The notes beneath the pieces were generated by a model. That model ran no database searches and was not told the DNA's origin. It saw only the letters and a program-made list of their open reading frames with translations. Source: JBEVJC01 sp040510375 (lineage in GTDB: Bacteria > Bacteroidota > Bacteroidia > Chitinophagales > Chitinophagaceae). Taken from it: a DNA stretch of 64,000 nucleotides. Position numbers and translations under genes: made by a program. Position 1 is the first letter of the stretch. The number at the start of each line of letters is the position of its first letter. Shown piece by piece: positions 1 through 9,221 of the stretch. Location of the stretch: positions 62,001 to 126,000 of the forward strand of contig JBEVJC010000025.1 in NCBI GenBank assembly GCA_040510375.1, read 5' to 3'.

Positions 1-512
1 TCACCAATACGCTGGCTTTTTTTAGATGCCACCACCAGGATGATATCGGTGAGCAGGAACGCCACCACCGCTGTTACCAGGAAAATGGTCTCGGGACTAC
101 CGCCTCCGCCTTGCAGAAAATAGATAAGCAGGATTACAATCCACACATCGGAAACGCGGAGTAACCAGCGGATAATAAACTGGCCCGGCGATGGCCGGCC
201 ACCATTTTCATTGACCACCCTGATGCCCATGATTTTTTTGCCGATACTCTGGCCATTCATTGTGATCTCCATTACAACATGGTAGATAAATACCGGCAGG
301 CTGAGGAGCACGGCTACTGCGCTGATATTGTAATATGAATCCTCGTTCCCAACCATATTATTGACAATACTCCGGAAGAACTCCGTAGCAATCCTGATAT
401 AGATAAACTGGACAAGCATATCAATTGCCAGGGCAAACAACCGCCGGTAAAATTCCGGTATCTCAAATTCCAGGTCAATATTAAATGTAGTGGGCACCCT
501 GATTACGGCCAT
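1..512 (-). CDS. RDD family membrane protein (3' end outside window)
   Basis: The reading frame is open from an ATG at 512 (minus) to the left window edge, giving the first 170 residues. The RDD signature Arg/Asp pair is seen as RRLFALAID near residues 23-31, followed by hydrophobic stretches near 24-40, 65-81, 122-135 and 143-161, and a GQSIGKKIMGIRVV block at about 87-100 typical of the family. RDD proteins are integral inner-membrane proteins of mostly unknown function; some have been linked to ion transport. It diverges from the SpoIIM/MoxR/DUF58 operon, an arrangement common in Bacteroidota, so a shared membrane-related role is possible but not shown. The C-terminus is missing only because of the window. 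Confidence 0.85.
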   Translation of the reverse strand, partial: MAVIRVPTTFNIDLEFEIPEFYRRLFALAIDMLVQFIYIRIATEFFRSIVNNMVGNEDSYYNISAVAVLLSLPVFIYHVVMEITMNGQSIGKKIMGIRVVNENGGRPSPGQFIIRWLLRVSDVWIVILLIYFLQGGGGSPETIFLVTAVVAFLLTDIILVVASKKSQRIG

Positions 513-655
513 GAATACTCAATTTTCGCTGGTAAATTAGCTTTTTTATCCCATCACGTGTTTTTTTTGGTGAATTTTATCATACAGGAAATGACCTTAC
601 TTTATTCTGTTGATCTTATCCAAAAAACAGTATTTTACAAACCAAATCACCACCG

Positions 656-1624
656 TTGAGAGAAGCACTGTTCATTAAAAAGAATAAAGACCGCTGGTTG
701 CGCAACCAGCACATGCCTTCTTCGGATCCCGATGAAATGGCTGCTGATTTTACACAGCTGGTTGATGACCTGGCCTATGCCAAAACATTTTATCCAACGA
801 GTAAGGTTACCACATATGTTAACAAACAGGCGTCGTCCATTTACCTGAATATCTACCGCAACCGGAAGGAAGAAACCAACCGGTTGCTGAATTTCTGGAA
901 GTATGATCTGCCACTGACCATCCGTAAACATCACCGGACCGTATTTTTTTCCTTTATACTTTTTTTAATCTTTTTTTCGATAGGTTTTTTTGTCTCCCTT
1001 CACGATCCTGAAATGGCTTCCGGCGTACTGGGCCCCGAATATGTATCGAAGACCATGGAAAATATTGAAGCCGGTAATCCGTTTGGAATTTACGAATCGG
1101 GTAATCCCATCCTGAGCTGGCTGCATCTTATGATCCATAATATCAGGGTGTCATTCCTGATGTTTGTGTCGGGAATTTTTGCAGGTATACCCAGTCTCTA
1201 CATGCTTTCAGAAAATGCGATCATGGTGGGCGTATTTGACCAGATGTTTGCTGCCCGGGGTTTTGGAATCCAGTTCTTCCTGGTTGTTTTTATCCATGGT
1301 ACACTTGAACTGACAGCACTTATTATCGCGGCTGCCGCTGGCCTGATCCTTGGAAAAAGTTATCTCTTTCCCGGAACTGTGTCGCGACTCGAAGCATTTA
1401 AACAGGGAGCAAAAGATGGTGTGAAAATTATGATCGGATTACTTCCTGTGTTTGGCCTGGCTGCTTTCTTTGAAGGATTTATTACCAGGCTTTATAATGA
1501 TCTTTCAATGTTTACCAGTCTGATTACAGGTCTCTCCGTATTATTTGTAATCTGGTATTTTATTATTTATCCCATCCGCCTTGGAAAGAAAATGGCCGCA
1601 GTATTAAATGAGGAGGAAGTATAA
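656..1624 (+). CDS. Stage II sporulation protein M (SpoIIM/DUF95) family membrane protein
   Basis: 322 residues starting at TTG 656 (REALFIKKN follows, the usual N-terminus for this family in Bacteroidota). The first ~90 residues are soluble and charged; hydrophobic segments follow near 94-113, 165-185, 205-235, 257-275 and 285-310. The protein belongs to the SpoIIM family, named from Bacillus where SpoIIM takes part in engulfment, but Bacteroidota do not sporulate and the role here is unknown. It is the first gene of a tight five-gene operon with DUF4129, DUF4350, MoxR ATPase and DUF58 genes, overlapping or nearly touching the next gene. The cluster as a whole is usually read as an ATPase-driven membrane or periplasmic assembly system; that is inference. 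Confidence 0.85.
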   Translation: MREALFIKKNKDRWLRNQHMPSSDPDEMAADFTQLVDDLAYAKTFYPTSKVTTYVNKQASSIYLNIYRNRKEETNRLLNFWKYDLPLTIRKHHRTVFFSFILFLIFFSIGFFVSLHDPEMASGVLGPEYVSKTMENIEAGNPFGIYESGNPILSWLHLMIHNIRVSFLMFVSGIFAGIPSLYMLSENAIMVGVFDQMFAARGFGIQFFLVVFIHGTLELTALIIAAAAGLILGKSYLFPGTVSRLEAFKQGAKDGVKIMIGLLPVFGLAAFFEGFITRLYNDLSMFTSLITGLSVLFVIWYFIIYPIRLGKKMAAVLNEEEV

Positions 1625-2486
1625 CGTGATTAAACGGAATTACCTGCCCGCTAGTTTTTGCCGGATGACACTGATGCTCGTCCTGCTTTGTTATGGAATT
1701 GTACTTCATGCCCAACAGGAACAAACAGTGACCGACACAGCCTATGAAGTGGAGGAGGATTATCCGGATATTGCTGAAGAGGAGGTGGTACTTGATACAG
1801 CTGGTTATGATGCCTCCAATATTTCAATCAGCGATCAGCCGCGCAGCGATCGGGCCTTGTTATTCCTGGCTAAAGAAAATCAGTCCGTCGAATCGTACCA
1901 TTTAAGAAGGATCAACGCGTTGCAGAAAGAGAAACTGAAAGCCGACAAGGACTACTGGTACGCTGACTATAATTTTAAAAAAAAGGAGGTCGTACAGGAA
2001 AAACGAAAGAAGTCCTTTGTATGGTCAGATGGGATGCAGGTCCTGTTGTGGATCCTTATTATTGGCGGGTTCACGGCCGTCCTGATCATTTACCTGGGCA
2101 ATAATAATATCGGGCTGCTGCGTAGTTCAAAAAAAATAAAAGATGCAGCTGCGGAAGAAAGTGAAACGGATGATATTTTCGGAATTAACTACGATAAGGA
2201 AATAGCCGCTGCTACTGCTGCCGGTAACTTCCGCCTGGCCACCCGTTTATTGTTCCTGCGCCTGCTTCGGTTAATGGCCGATAAACAGATTATTAATTAC
2301 AAATCCGACAGTACCAATATGGACTACCTGATGCAACTCGCTAACGGACCATATTACAAACCTTTTTTCCAACTGGCGCGTGTGTATGAATACATCTGGT
2401 ATGGTGAATTCATTATAGACGGTGCCAGGTATAACAGTATCCGCGAAGAATTCAGTGACCTGACTAAAACTATCGGCCACCATTGA
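1608..2486 (+). CDS. DUF4129-type membrane protein of the MoxR/DUF58 operon
   Basis: 292 residues from ATG 1608, or 286 from GTG 1626. The GTG start is attractive because a full AGGAGG lies at 1611-1616, 9 nt before it, and the ATG start would place that motif inside the gene; both overlap or abut the end of the SpoIIM gene at 1624. There is an N-terminal hydrophobic signal (about residues 20-34), an acidic linker, one membrane helix at about 144-163 and a C-terminal cytoplasmic helical domain, matching DUF4129 proteins that sit beside transglutaminase or MoxR/DUF58 genes. No catalytic residues are evident. The stop codon overlaps the next gene's start (TTGA at 2483-2486), implying coupled translation. 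Confidence 0.8.
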   Translation: MRRKYNVIKRNYLPASFCRMTLMLVLLCYGIVLHAQQEQTVTDTAYEVEEDYPDIAEEEVVLDTAGYDASNISISDQPRSDRALLFLAKENQSVESYHLRRINALQKEKLKADKDYWYADYNFKKKEVVQEKRKKSFVWSDGMQVLLWILIIGGFTAVLIIYLGNNNIGLLRSSKKIKDAAAEESETDDIFGINYDKEIAAATAAGNFRLATRLLFLRLLRLMADKQIINYKSDSTNMDYLMQLANGPYYKPFFQLARVYEYIWYGEFIIDGARYNSIREEFSDLTKTIGHH

Positions 2487-3724
2487 AAAATAATTTACTT
2501 TATATAGCGCTGGCAATTGTTGTGGGTGCCGCCATTGCGATGTTCATCATCAATAACCGTTGGGCCAGGGGTGACCGTAAACTGGAGGAACGACTGACGC
2601 TTCACCGGAGGGATAAAATTCCCTATGGGCTGAACGTGGCTTATTCAAACCTGCAATCTATATTTCCAGATGCTGAAGTGGTAGTGAACAAAAAAGAGCC
2701 GGGCTCCTGGGACAGGATCAGTTCATCCACCGACCACCAGGCACTCATTATCATCACACCGGATTTTAATGCCGATGACTATGAGATGAAAGAGCTCGTT
2801 AAATTTGTAGAGGCCGGCAATGATGTTTTTTTAAGCACCAGGCGTTTATCAAACGAGGCGCAGATTGCGCTGAACTGCTCCGTACCGGAGAGTTCCGAAT
2901 TTTATGGTGGTATCGGATACCTGCCCGATACACTGGAAGTTCAACTTGCTGAGTCGAGTTTTCCCGGACCCTATGTATTCCGGTTTCCGGGTAAAAGATT
3001 CAGTAGCTGGTTTTCCGGTACAGACGCCACTACCAGCACGGTGCTCGGTATGGACAAAGCAAAACAGCCCAACTTTATAAAATTACGCGCAGGAACCGGT
3101 CATTTTTATGTGCAACTGGTGCCGATGGCATTCAGCAATTATTTTCTTCTGCATAAAGCAAACATGGCTTATTACGAAGAAGTACTGTCGGTAATACCTG
3201 CAAACACCAGCACGGTGGCATGGGATGAATATTACCGCTACAAGGTAACCCAGCCGCCAACGGGACGGAAGAACTGGCTTTCTGTGTTGATGAATATAAA
3301 AAACAGCGAGGGTCAGAAACCGTTTAAGGCAGCCTTGCTGACAGCTATGTTACTGCTGTTGTTATATGTGTTGCTTGGGATCCGCCGCAAACAACGGATC
3401 ATCCCTATCATCCGTAAACCGGGCAATTCATCGCTTGATTTTACCAAGACCATTGGTCGTCTTTACCATGATAAAGGTGATCATGCCAACCTTGCCCGTA
3501 AGATGAGCGCTTATTTTCTTGAATACGTACGGACCAGGTATAAACTGGTGACCAGTACACTGGATGAAAACTTTATACAGCAGCTCCACTTTAAATCAGG
3601 GGTGGAAGAATCTGTTATCGCTTCCATCGTCAACTCTATACATTCAATTGAACGTAACCAGTTCACTGCACAGCAGCTGGCGGCGTTTCACAAACAACTG
3701 GAAATATTTTATAAAACCGCATAG
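2483..3724 (+). CDS. DUF4350 domain-containing membrane protein
   Basis: 413 residues from TTG 2483, which overlaps the preceding stop codon. An N-terminal anchor spans residues 4-22; a DUF4350-like alpha/beta domain follows (the IIITPDFNADDYEMKELVKFVEAGNDV region near 85-112 resembles a GATase-like fold), then a second membrane helix near 283-301 and a helical cytoplasmic tail. DUF4350 proteins are regularly encoded between DUF4129 and MoxR genes in Bacteroidota; their biochemical role is unknown. The end is 1 nt from the MoxR start codon, so the genes are co-transcribed. Confidence 0.8.
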   Translation: MKNNLLYIALAIVVGAAIAMFIINNRWARGDRKLEERLTLHRRDKIPYGLNVAYSNLQSIFPDAEVVVNKKEPGSWDRISSSTDHQALIIITPDFNADDYEMKELVKFVEAGNDVFLSTRRLSNEAQIALNCSVPESSEFYGGIGYLPDTLEVQLAESSFPGPYVFRFPGKRFSSWFSGTDATTSTVLGMDKAKQPNFIKLRAGTGHFYVQLVPMAFSNYFLLHKANMAYYEEVLSVIPANTSTVAWDEYYRYKVTQPPTGRKNWLSVLMNIKNSEGQKPFKAALLTAMLLLLLYVLLGIRRKQRIIPIIRKPGNSSLDFTKTIGRLYHDKGDHANLARKMSAYFLEYVRTRYKLVTSTLDENFIQQLHFKSGVEESVIASIVNSIHSIERNQFTAQQLAAFHKQLEIFYKTA

Positions 3725-3725
3725 T

Positions 3726-4703
3726 ATGGAAGAACAGATTTTTTTACAAAGGACCGATCTCACCGTATTGAATGAGGCCGTGCTTTCCATCCGCCAGGAA
3801 CTGAAAAAAATAATTGTAGGCCAGGACGAGATGGTAAAACTCATCATTGCTGCATTGCTTGCCGACGGGCATGTGCTGGTAGAAGGTGTGCCCGGTGTAG
3901 CCAAGACACTCACTGCGCGGCTGGTGGCCCGGTCCGTTGACGCCCGTTTTTCCCGTATCCAGTTCACGCCTGACCTGATGCCCTCCGATGTAATTGGTAC
4001 CCCCGTATTCAATCCGAAGGAAGGGACCTTTGATTTTAAGAAAGGACCCATCTTTGGAAATATTGTATTGGTGGATGAGATCAACCGGGCGCCTGCCAAG
4101 ACCCAGTCTGCCCTGCTTGAAGTAATGGAAGAACGACAGATTTCCATTGATGGTAAAACGCATGTAATGGAAGCGCCCTTCATGGTGCTGGCCACCCAGA
4201 ATCCGGTGGAGCAGGAGGGAACCTACCGCCTGCCTGAAGCGCAGCTGGATCGTTTTCTTTTTAAGATCGTGGTACCCTATCCAACCGAAACGGAAGAGCT
4301 GACCATTCTCACGCAATTCCATCACCTGGGTAATACCAGGGTATTCGACCTGGTAAAACCCGTGATCACTGCTGCACAGATCAACGACCTGCGCCGGCAG
4401 ATCAAGGATATACTGATCGAAGAAAAATTGCTCCAGTTTATTGCGAAGCTGGTCCACCAGACCCGGAATCATAAATCTATTTACCTGGGTGCATCACCCC
4501 GTGCATCGCTGGCAGTGATGAATGCCTCCAAGGCGATTGCAGCCATGCAGGGCAGGGATTTTGTTACACCCGAAGATATCCGGGAGGTGCTGGTACCCGT
4601 GCTGCGCCACCGGATCATCCTGGCGCCTGATAAAGAAATGGAGGGTGTTACAGAAGAAGAAGTAATCCGCCAGATTGTAAAGGCAATGGATGTTCCCAGA
4701 TAA
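3726..4703 (+). CDS. MoxR-type AAA+ ATPase
   Basis: 325 residues. The ATG at 3726 follows the previous stop at 3724 and begins MEEQIF, typical for MoxR proteins; the frame is open further upstream but that part overlaps the preceding gene. Walker A is GVPGVAKT at 54-61, Walker B is LVDEINRA at 115-122, sensor 1 is ATQNP at 156-160 and an LDRF motif holds a candidate arginine finger at 176. MoxR ATPases are chaperone-like AAA+ proteins that work with DUF58 and VWA proteins in maturation of enzyme complexes or in envelope stress. Here the DUF58 partner follows after 24 nt and three membrane proteins precede it. Confidence 0.93.
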   Translation: MEEQIFLQRTDLTVLNEAVLSIRQELKKIIVGQDEMVKLIIAALLADGHVLVEGVPGVAKTLTARLVARSVDARFSRIQFTPDLMPSDVIGTPVFNPKEGTFDFKKGPIFGNIVLVDEINRAPAKTQSALLEVMEERQISIDGKTHVMEAPFMVLATQNPVEQEGTYRLPEAQLDRFLFKIVVPYPTETEELTILTQFHHLGNTRVFDLVKPVITAAQINDLRRQIKDILIEEKLLQFIAKLVHQTRNHKSIYLGASPRASLAVMNASKAIAAMQGRDFVTPEDIREVLVPVLRHRIILAPDKEMEGVTEEEVIRQIVKAMDVPR

Positions 4704-4727
4704 TATTTACGACTGATTAATTTTTAC

Positions 4728-6050
4728 ATGACCCGATCGATTTACCTGAATAATATTGTTTACTACCTCGCCGGTATTGCTCCGGTGGCGTTTGTGCTGA
4801 GTTATTTTTTCACCGGTTTCTATGCACTTGCGGCACTATGGTTATTACTGATCGGGATTGCACTGGGTGTCGATCTGCTGATCCTGTTCAGCCGCAAAGG
4901 AATCGAAGGCAGGCGGATAAGTGGTGACCGTTTCAGCATTGGGGATGAGAACAGGATCACATTATTGATCCATAATCAATATGGATACAAACTACATGTC
5001 AGTGTTATTGATGAACTGCCCGAGCAGTTCCAGGAACGCCATTGGGTTAAAAGGACAGAGATAAACGCTGGTTCTGAAGCAGAGATCAGTTATATGTTGC
5101 GGCCGGTATCCCGTGGGGAATATGTATTTAATGATATCAATATTTTTGCCCATGGTCCGCTCCGCCTGGCCAAACGCCGTTATATCATTCCGGCCAGGCA
5201 TACGGTGAAAGTATACCCTTCGTATTTTACCATGCGTCGTTACCAGTTACTTGCTGTCAGCAACAGGTTGCAGGAAGCAGGGGTGAAGAGGATCCGTAAA
5301 CTTGGCCACAGCATGGAGTTTGAACAGATCAAGGAATATGTACGCGGCGATGATTACCGGACCATTAACTGGAAAGCAACAGCAAGGAAGGACCAGCTGA
5401 TGGTGAATAATTTTACCGATGAACGCAGCCAGCAGGTTTATTGTGTGATCAATAAGGGAAGGGTGATGAAGATGCCGTTCAACGGGATGACGCTGCTGGA
5501 CTATGCCATCAATGCTGCGCTGGTGCTGGCCAACGTTGCATTGGTTAAACAGGACAAGGCAGGACTGATCACCTTTGCACAAAACCTGGATGCATTTGTA
5601 CTGGCAGATAAAAAGACCACTCAGATGAACATCATCCTGGAAACATTGTACCGGCAGAAGACTGATTATCTCGAGTCGGATTTTGAAAAACTGTTCTCCA
5701 CAATCCGTAACCGTGTTACCAACCGCGGGCTGGTAGTGCTCTTCACCAACTTTGAATCGATGGAGAGCCTCAATCGTGAACTGCCTGCATTGAAGCGGAT
5801 CGCACGATACCATTTATTGCTGGTTGTGTTTTTTGAAAACACCGAGATCAGGGCGTTACGCGAAGGCAAGGCCAGTACCATTGAAGATATTTATATCAAG
5901 GTTATTGCCGAGAAATTTGCCTTTGAAAAAAGACTCATGGTACGTGAACTCCATAAACATGGCATCCTGTCCGTGCTTACCACACCGGAAAACCTGACGG
6001 TTAATACGATTAACAAATACCTGGAGCTGAAGACGAGGATGTCGATTTAA
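4728..6050 (+). CDS. DUF58 domain-containing protein (MoxR partner)
   Basis: 440 residues with two N-terminal membrane helices (about 11-28 and 33-54), a beta-rich middle region and the DUF58 core around 190-230, where the family hallmark EFEQIKEYVRGDDYRTINWK is present in near-canonical form. DUF58 proteins have a VWA-like fold and are the standard genetic partner of MoxR ATPases. The gene ends the five-gene operon; truB follows after 19 nt and may be read through. The specific client of this system is unknown. Confidence 0.9.
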   Translation: MTRSIYLNNIVYYLAGIAPVAFVLSYFFTGFYALAALWLLLIGIALGVDLLILFSRKGIEGRRISGDRFSIGDENRITLLIHNQYGYKLHVSVIDELPEQFQERHWVKRTEINAGSEAEISYMLRPVSRGEYVFNDINIFAHGPLRLAKRRYIIPARHTVKVYPSYFTMRRYQLLAVSNRLQEAGVKRIRKLGHSMEFEQIKEYVRGDDYRTINWKATARKDQLMVNNFTDERSQQVYCVINKGRVMKMPFNGMTLLDYAINAALVLANVALVKQDKAGLITFAQNLDAFVLADKKTTQMNIILETLYRQKTDYLESDFEKLFSTIRNRVTNRGLVVLFTNFESMESLNRELPALKRIARYHLLLVVFFENTEIRALREGKASTIEDIYIKVIAEKFAFEKRLMVRELHKHGILSVLTTPENLTVNTINKYLELKTRMSI

Positions 6051-6069
6051 AATTGCCGAACTTCGCGCC

Positions 6070-6744
6070 ATGAATAGTTTTTCAGAAGGCCGTGTATTGT
6101 TGATTGATAAACCCCTGCACTGGACCTCGTTTGACGTAGTGAGAAAAGTCCGCAACATTGTCAAGGTAAAAAAAGTGGGGCATGCCGGAACACTCGACCC
6201 GCTTGCCACGGGCCTGCTGATCATCTGTACCGGAAAGTTCACAAAGAATATCAATGAATACATGGCCAGGGAGAAAGAATATACGGGTAGCATAACCCTG
6301 GGAGCCACCACACCTACCTACGATCTTGAAAGCGAGCCGGAGAATTTTTTACCGGTTGACCAGATCACCGAAGATCAGGTCTATGCTGCAACGAAACCAT
6401 TTATCGGTGAGATCATGCAGGTGCCGCCTGCCCATTCTGCCATAAAGGTAGATGGCAAACGCGTGTACGAACTTGCCCGGCAGGGCAGGGAGGTAAAACT
6501 TGAACCACGCAAACTTACTATTCAGACCTTTGAGATTACCTCGGTTGAAATGCCGAAGGTTTTTTTCAGGGTAGTTTGTTCAACCGGAACCTATATCCGC
6601 AGCCTGGCAAATGATTTTGGGAAAGAACTGGGTTGTGGTGGATACCTGAGTTCACTGAGAAGAACCAGGATCGGTGAATTTTCTGTGGATGATGCCATGA
6701 CAATGGAGGCATTCCGAAGTTCCGTTGCAGAACAGATTTCCTGA
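6070..6744 (+). CDS. truB: tRNA pseudouridine(55) synthase
   Basis: 224 residues from ATG 6070. TruB converts U55 of the T loop in most tRNAs to pseudouridine. The catalytic motif GHAGTLDPLATG lies at 37-48 with the nucleophile Asp43; VLLIDKPLHWTS at the N-terminus and the STGTYIRSLANDFG block near 168-181 are also family features. The protein is shorter than the E. coli enzyme (about 314 residues) because it lacks the C-terminal PUA-type domain, which is common in Bacteroidota. It follows the DUF58 gene by 19 nt on the same strand. Confidence 0.95.
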   Translation: MNSFSEGRVLLIDKPLHWTSFDVVRKVRNIVKVKKVGHAGTLDPLATGLLIICTGKFTKNINEYMAREKEYTGSITLGATTPTYDLESEPENFLPVDQITEDQVYAATKPFIGEIMQVPPAHSAIKVDGKRVYELARQGREVKLEPRKLTIQTFEITSVEMPKVFFRVVCSTGTYIRSLANDFGKELGCGGYLSSLRRTRIGEFSVDDAMTMEAFRSSVAEQIS

Positions 6745-6830
6745 AAATATTAAACGTTGCTGGTAAACGACAGACAATATCCTGAAATATACAATGATCC
6801 GCAACAAGCGCCAGGAGTGTGGCAACTAAC

Positions 6831-9206
6831 CTAGAAGATAAATGGATAACCTATTCCCAACTGAAACTGGTCGCCTTTAAAGAATGGATAACCAAACCAT
6901 TTATTCTGCCAGATAGCATCTTCAGGCGAGGGACTCGGGTCCTTTACTTTGTAGGCATAGTCAAACCGGATAACGAAAAAATCGAAATCAACCCGGAGGC
7001 CGGTACCGGCACCGATCGCGATATCTTTTCCGAGCCTGTTGAATTTAAAAATTTCTTCAGGGGTGCCTGCTGCTTTTTTAATCAGCCAGATATTACCTGC
7101 GTCGACGAAGAATGCACCATTGATCTTTATCCCGAAGGGCCTGCCAATCGGAAACCGGTATTCCACATTTCCTTCCAGCTGCATGTCGCCATAACGATCG
7201 GGTGAACTACCTGGACCAAGAAATGGCTTGACCACCGAACCCGGTCCCAGCCTGCGCAGGGCCCATGCGCGCATACTGGAGGGTCCACCGCTGTAATACT
7301 GTTTGAAAAAAGGAAGGCTGTTCCGCTTTAACGGGTTGGTAGTATTGTCAAATTCATAACCTACTCCCGCAAAGAAACGCAGCGCAATGGATGATTTGGG
7401 CCGACGGAAAAGTTTTGCCAGCTCAATATCCATTTTGATAAAACGATAAAGCTGGGTATCAAGAAATGAATTATGGATCATTCCTGTCAACAACCCCGAT
7501 TCTTCCACGTTTGCGCGAAGTATGTTCAGGCTCTTGGCTGTTCCCCCACTTAAAGTAAAATTGGTAATCACACTGGAAACAAAACCATCCGTGAAAATAT
7601 TATTCAGTGATGGGTTTTGGGCAATGAGTTTATTCAGGCTGTCTTTTTTAATCAGGAATGCATATTCGATATTCGGGATCTTGAATGTAAGCAGGATGTT
7701 CCGGCGCTGGAACTCATAACCCCAGGCCCCATTGATGGTGGAAAGATCATAAAGAATCCTCCGCTGGGTACGGGATGCATTGAATAAAAACAAGGTTCGC
7801 CAGTTATCACGCCTGTTGGCCGGGATGATATCAATACCGGGGAAAAAGATAAACCGGGGGAAATAGATATTATGGCTGAAGCTCAGCTGCTGTGTCTGGA
7901 TGAACTGGTTATCCCCCGATCCGCCCAGTTCAATACCATAACGCAGGTTGGAATTGGCCTGGTTGGCCCCCCGGGCAAAGTTCCGGTTCTGGATGCCTGC
8001 GCTTACACCTATACCAAACAGGTTACCGGAAAATGCATTCTGGTTTATACTTCCTTCCAGGTTTGTACTGAATGAATATTTCCTGGCGGGACTTAAACGG
8101 ATTATGAAATCCACCGTGTCCTCATTCGGCCGGATCACCTGGTCGATACTCACCAATCTCCATGCACCAAGCAGGTTCAGCCTGTTGATGGTGCGGGTAT
8201 ATCTTCGTTGCCGGTAAATGCTGTCGGTTGGCAGGTAGATATTTGGCGGGAAGATTTTGGGCTTGAACATACGGGAGTACTGGATCACCTTGATACCTTC
8301 AACGATGGTTTCCTTACCCACACGGCCAATAGTATCAGGTGTGTAATCAGGATATACAGTTACATTGCCCATATAAAACCTGGTGAGTTTTACACTGTCC
8401 AGTGTTCTCAAACGGATCTCCAGGTTAGCTGTTGGATTTTCTCGACGGAGTCTTAGTTTTTGAAGAAGCTCAAGTTGTTCAAACGGATCAAGTGTGGGCT
8501 GGAGAAGCGATACATCAAGTGTATCCCATAGTCCTACAAGTTCATCACGGGTGAAACGGAGATAACCGTTGTTGCGGAAGAGTTCGGTCAGCCGGTCCAG
8601 TTCAACAGAGATGGGGATTTTTGCAAAAGCATCCCCTTTTTTTATATAGGCCGATCGCTTAGAAGAATCGGTGATTTGTTGTAACAGGGTGTCGCGCATT
8701 ACATAACTGATCGAATCAAGTCGCACCAGTTTACCCGGCCGCACATGGAAATCGACGATGGTGCGAAACTGGGGTGGTTTATTTTTCGAAGAAAAAAGCC
8801 GGTAAAAAAAATTTCCGTTTTTGGTATCAAAACGTTTTACCTGGTAGGTGTAATAGGTAGAGTCGGTAAAATATCCGAGTGAGTTCAGCAGGGCTCTCAT
8901 AAACATGACCGAATGGTCTGCATAGGTGCTGTCGAACACCGGGGGTGATTTCAATACACGCCACAGGAGTTTGTCGACTTTACGGGGTTGGAGGCTATCA
9001 TCCAGCTGTCCTTCCAGGTTTTCCACCAGTTCCTGCCGCTGTTCATTGGTGAAGTTGCCTATTAAGTTGATATTTGTTTTATAAACAAAGGCTTTTCCCG
9101 GTTGGTTTTTTTTGACGATGGTACAGGAACTGATGGCCGCAATTATAATAAGAGGGAAGACTTTAAAAAATATAGATCGGGAAAATGGAGGCTTGCCTGA
9201 TAACAT
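6831..9206 (-). CDS. tamL: TamL-type BamA/TamA family outer membrane lipoprotein
   Basis: 791 residues from ATG 9206. The frame opens earlier at 9254, but the best promoter -7 box (TATATTTG, 9249-9242) lies inside that extension, so 9206 is preferred. The N-terminus is a lipoprotein signal with an AISSC lipobox (Cys28). POTRA-like repeats fill roughly 40-370, followed by a 16-strand type barrel with the RxG-like and PFFKQYYSGGPSSMRAW region near 640 and a terminal Phe, as in Omp85 proteins. Bacteroidota carry a lipidated TamA variant called TamL, and this fits it; it would insert or export outer-membrane or surface proteins. It diverges from the RNA methyltransferase with only 15 bp between start codons. 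Confidence 0.85.
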   Translation of the reverse strand: MLSGKPPFSRSIFFKVFPLIIIAAISSCTIVKKNQPGKAFVYKTNINLIGNFTNEQRQELVENLEGQLDDSLQPRKVDKLLWRVLKSPPVFDSTYADHSVMFMRALLNSLGYFTDSTYYTYQVKRFDTKNGNFFYRLFSSKNKPPQFRTIVDFHVRPGKLVRLDSISYVMRDTLLQQITDSSKRSAYIKKGDAFAKIPISVELDRLTELFRNNGYLRFTRDELVGLWDTLDVSLLQPTLDPFEQLELLQKLRLRRENPTANLEIRLRTLDSVKLTRFYMGNVTVYPDYTPDTIGRVGKETIVEGIKVIQYSRMFKPKIFPPNIYLPTDSIYRQRRYTRTINRLNLLGAWRLVSIDQVIRPNEDTVDFIIRLSPARKYSFSTNLEGSINQNAFSGNLFGIGVSAGIQNRNFARGANQANSNLRYGIELGGSGDNQFIQTQQLSFSHNIYFPRFIFFPGIDIIPANRRDNWRTLFLFNASRTQRRILYDLSTINGAWGYEFQRRNILLTFKIPNIEYAFLIKKDSLNKLIAQNPSLNNIFTDGFVSSVITNFTLSGGTAKSLNILRANVEESGLLTGMIHNSFLDTQLYRFIKMDIELAKLFRRPKSSIALRFFAGVGYEFDNTTNPLKRNSLPFFKQYYSGGPSSMRAWALRRLGPGSVVKPFLGPGSSPDRYGDMQLEGNVEYRFPIGRPFGIKINGAFFVDAGNIWLIKKAAGTPEEIFKFNRLGKDIAIGAGTGLRVDFDFFVIRFDYAYKVKDPSPSPEDAIWQNKWFGYPFFKGDQFQLGIGYPFIF

Positions 9207-9221
9207 AATTAAATTAAACAC

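Noticed and set aside
1608..1626. Claiming a fixed start for the DUF4129 gene
   Set aside because: ATG 1608 and GTG 1626 are both possible; the AGGAGG before 1626 is suggestive but Bacteroidota rarely depend on it.
6819..7205. 128-residue plus-strand frame after truB
   Set aside because: It lies antisense to the barrel-encoding end of the TamL gene and is a shadow.
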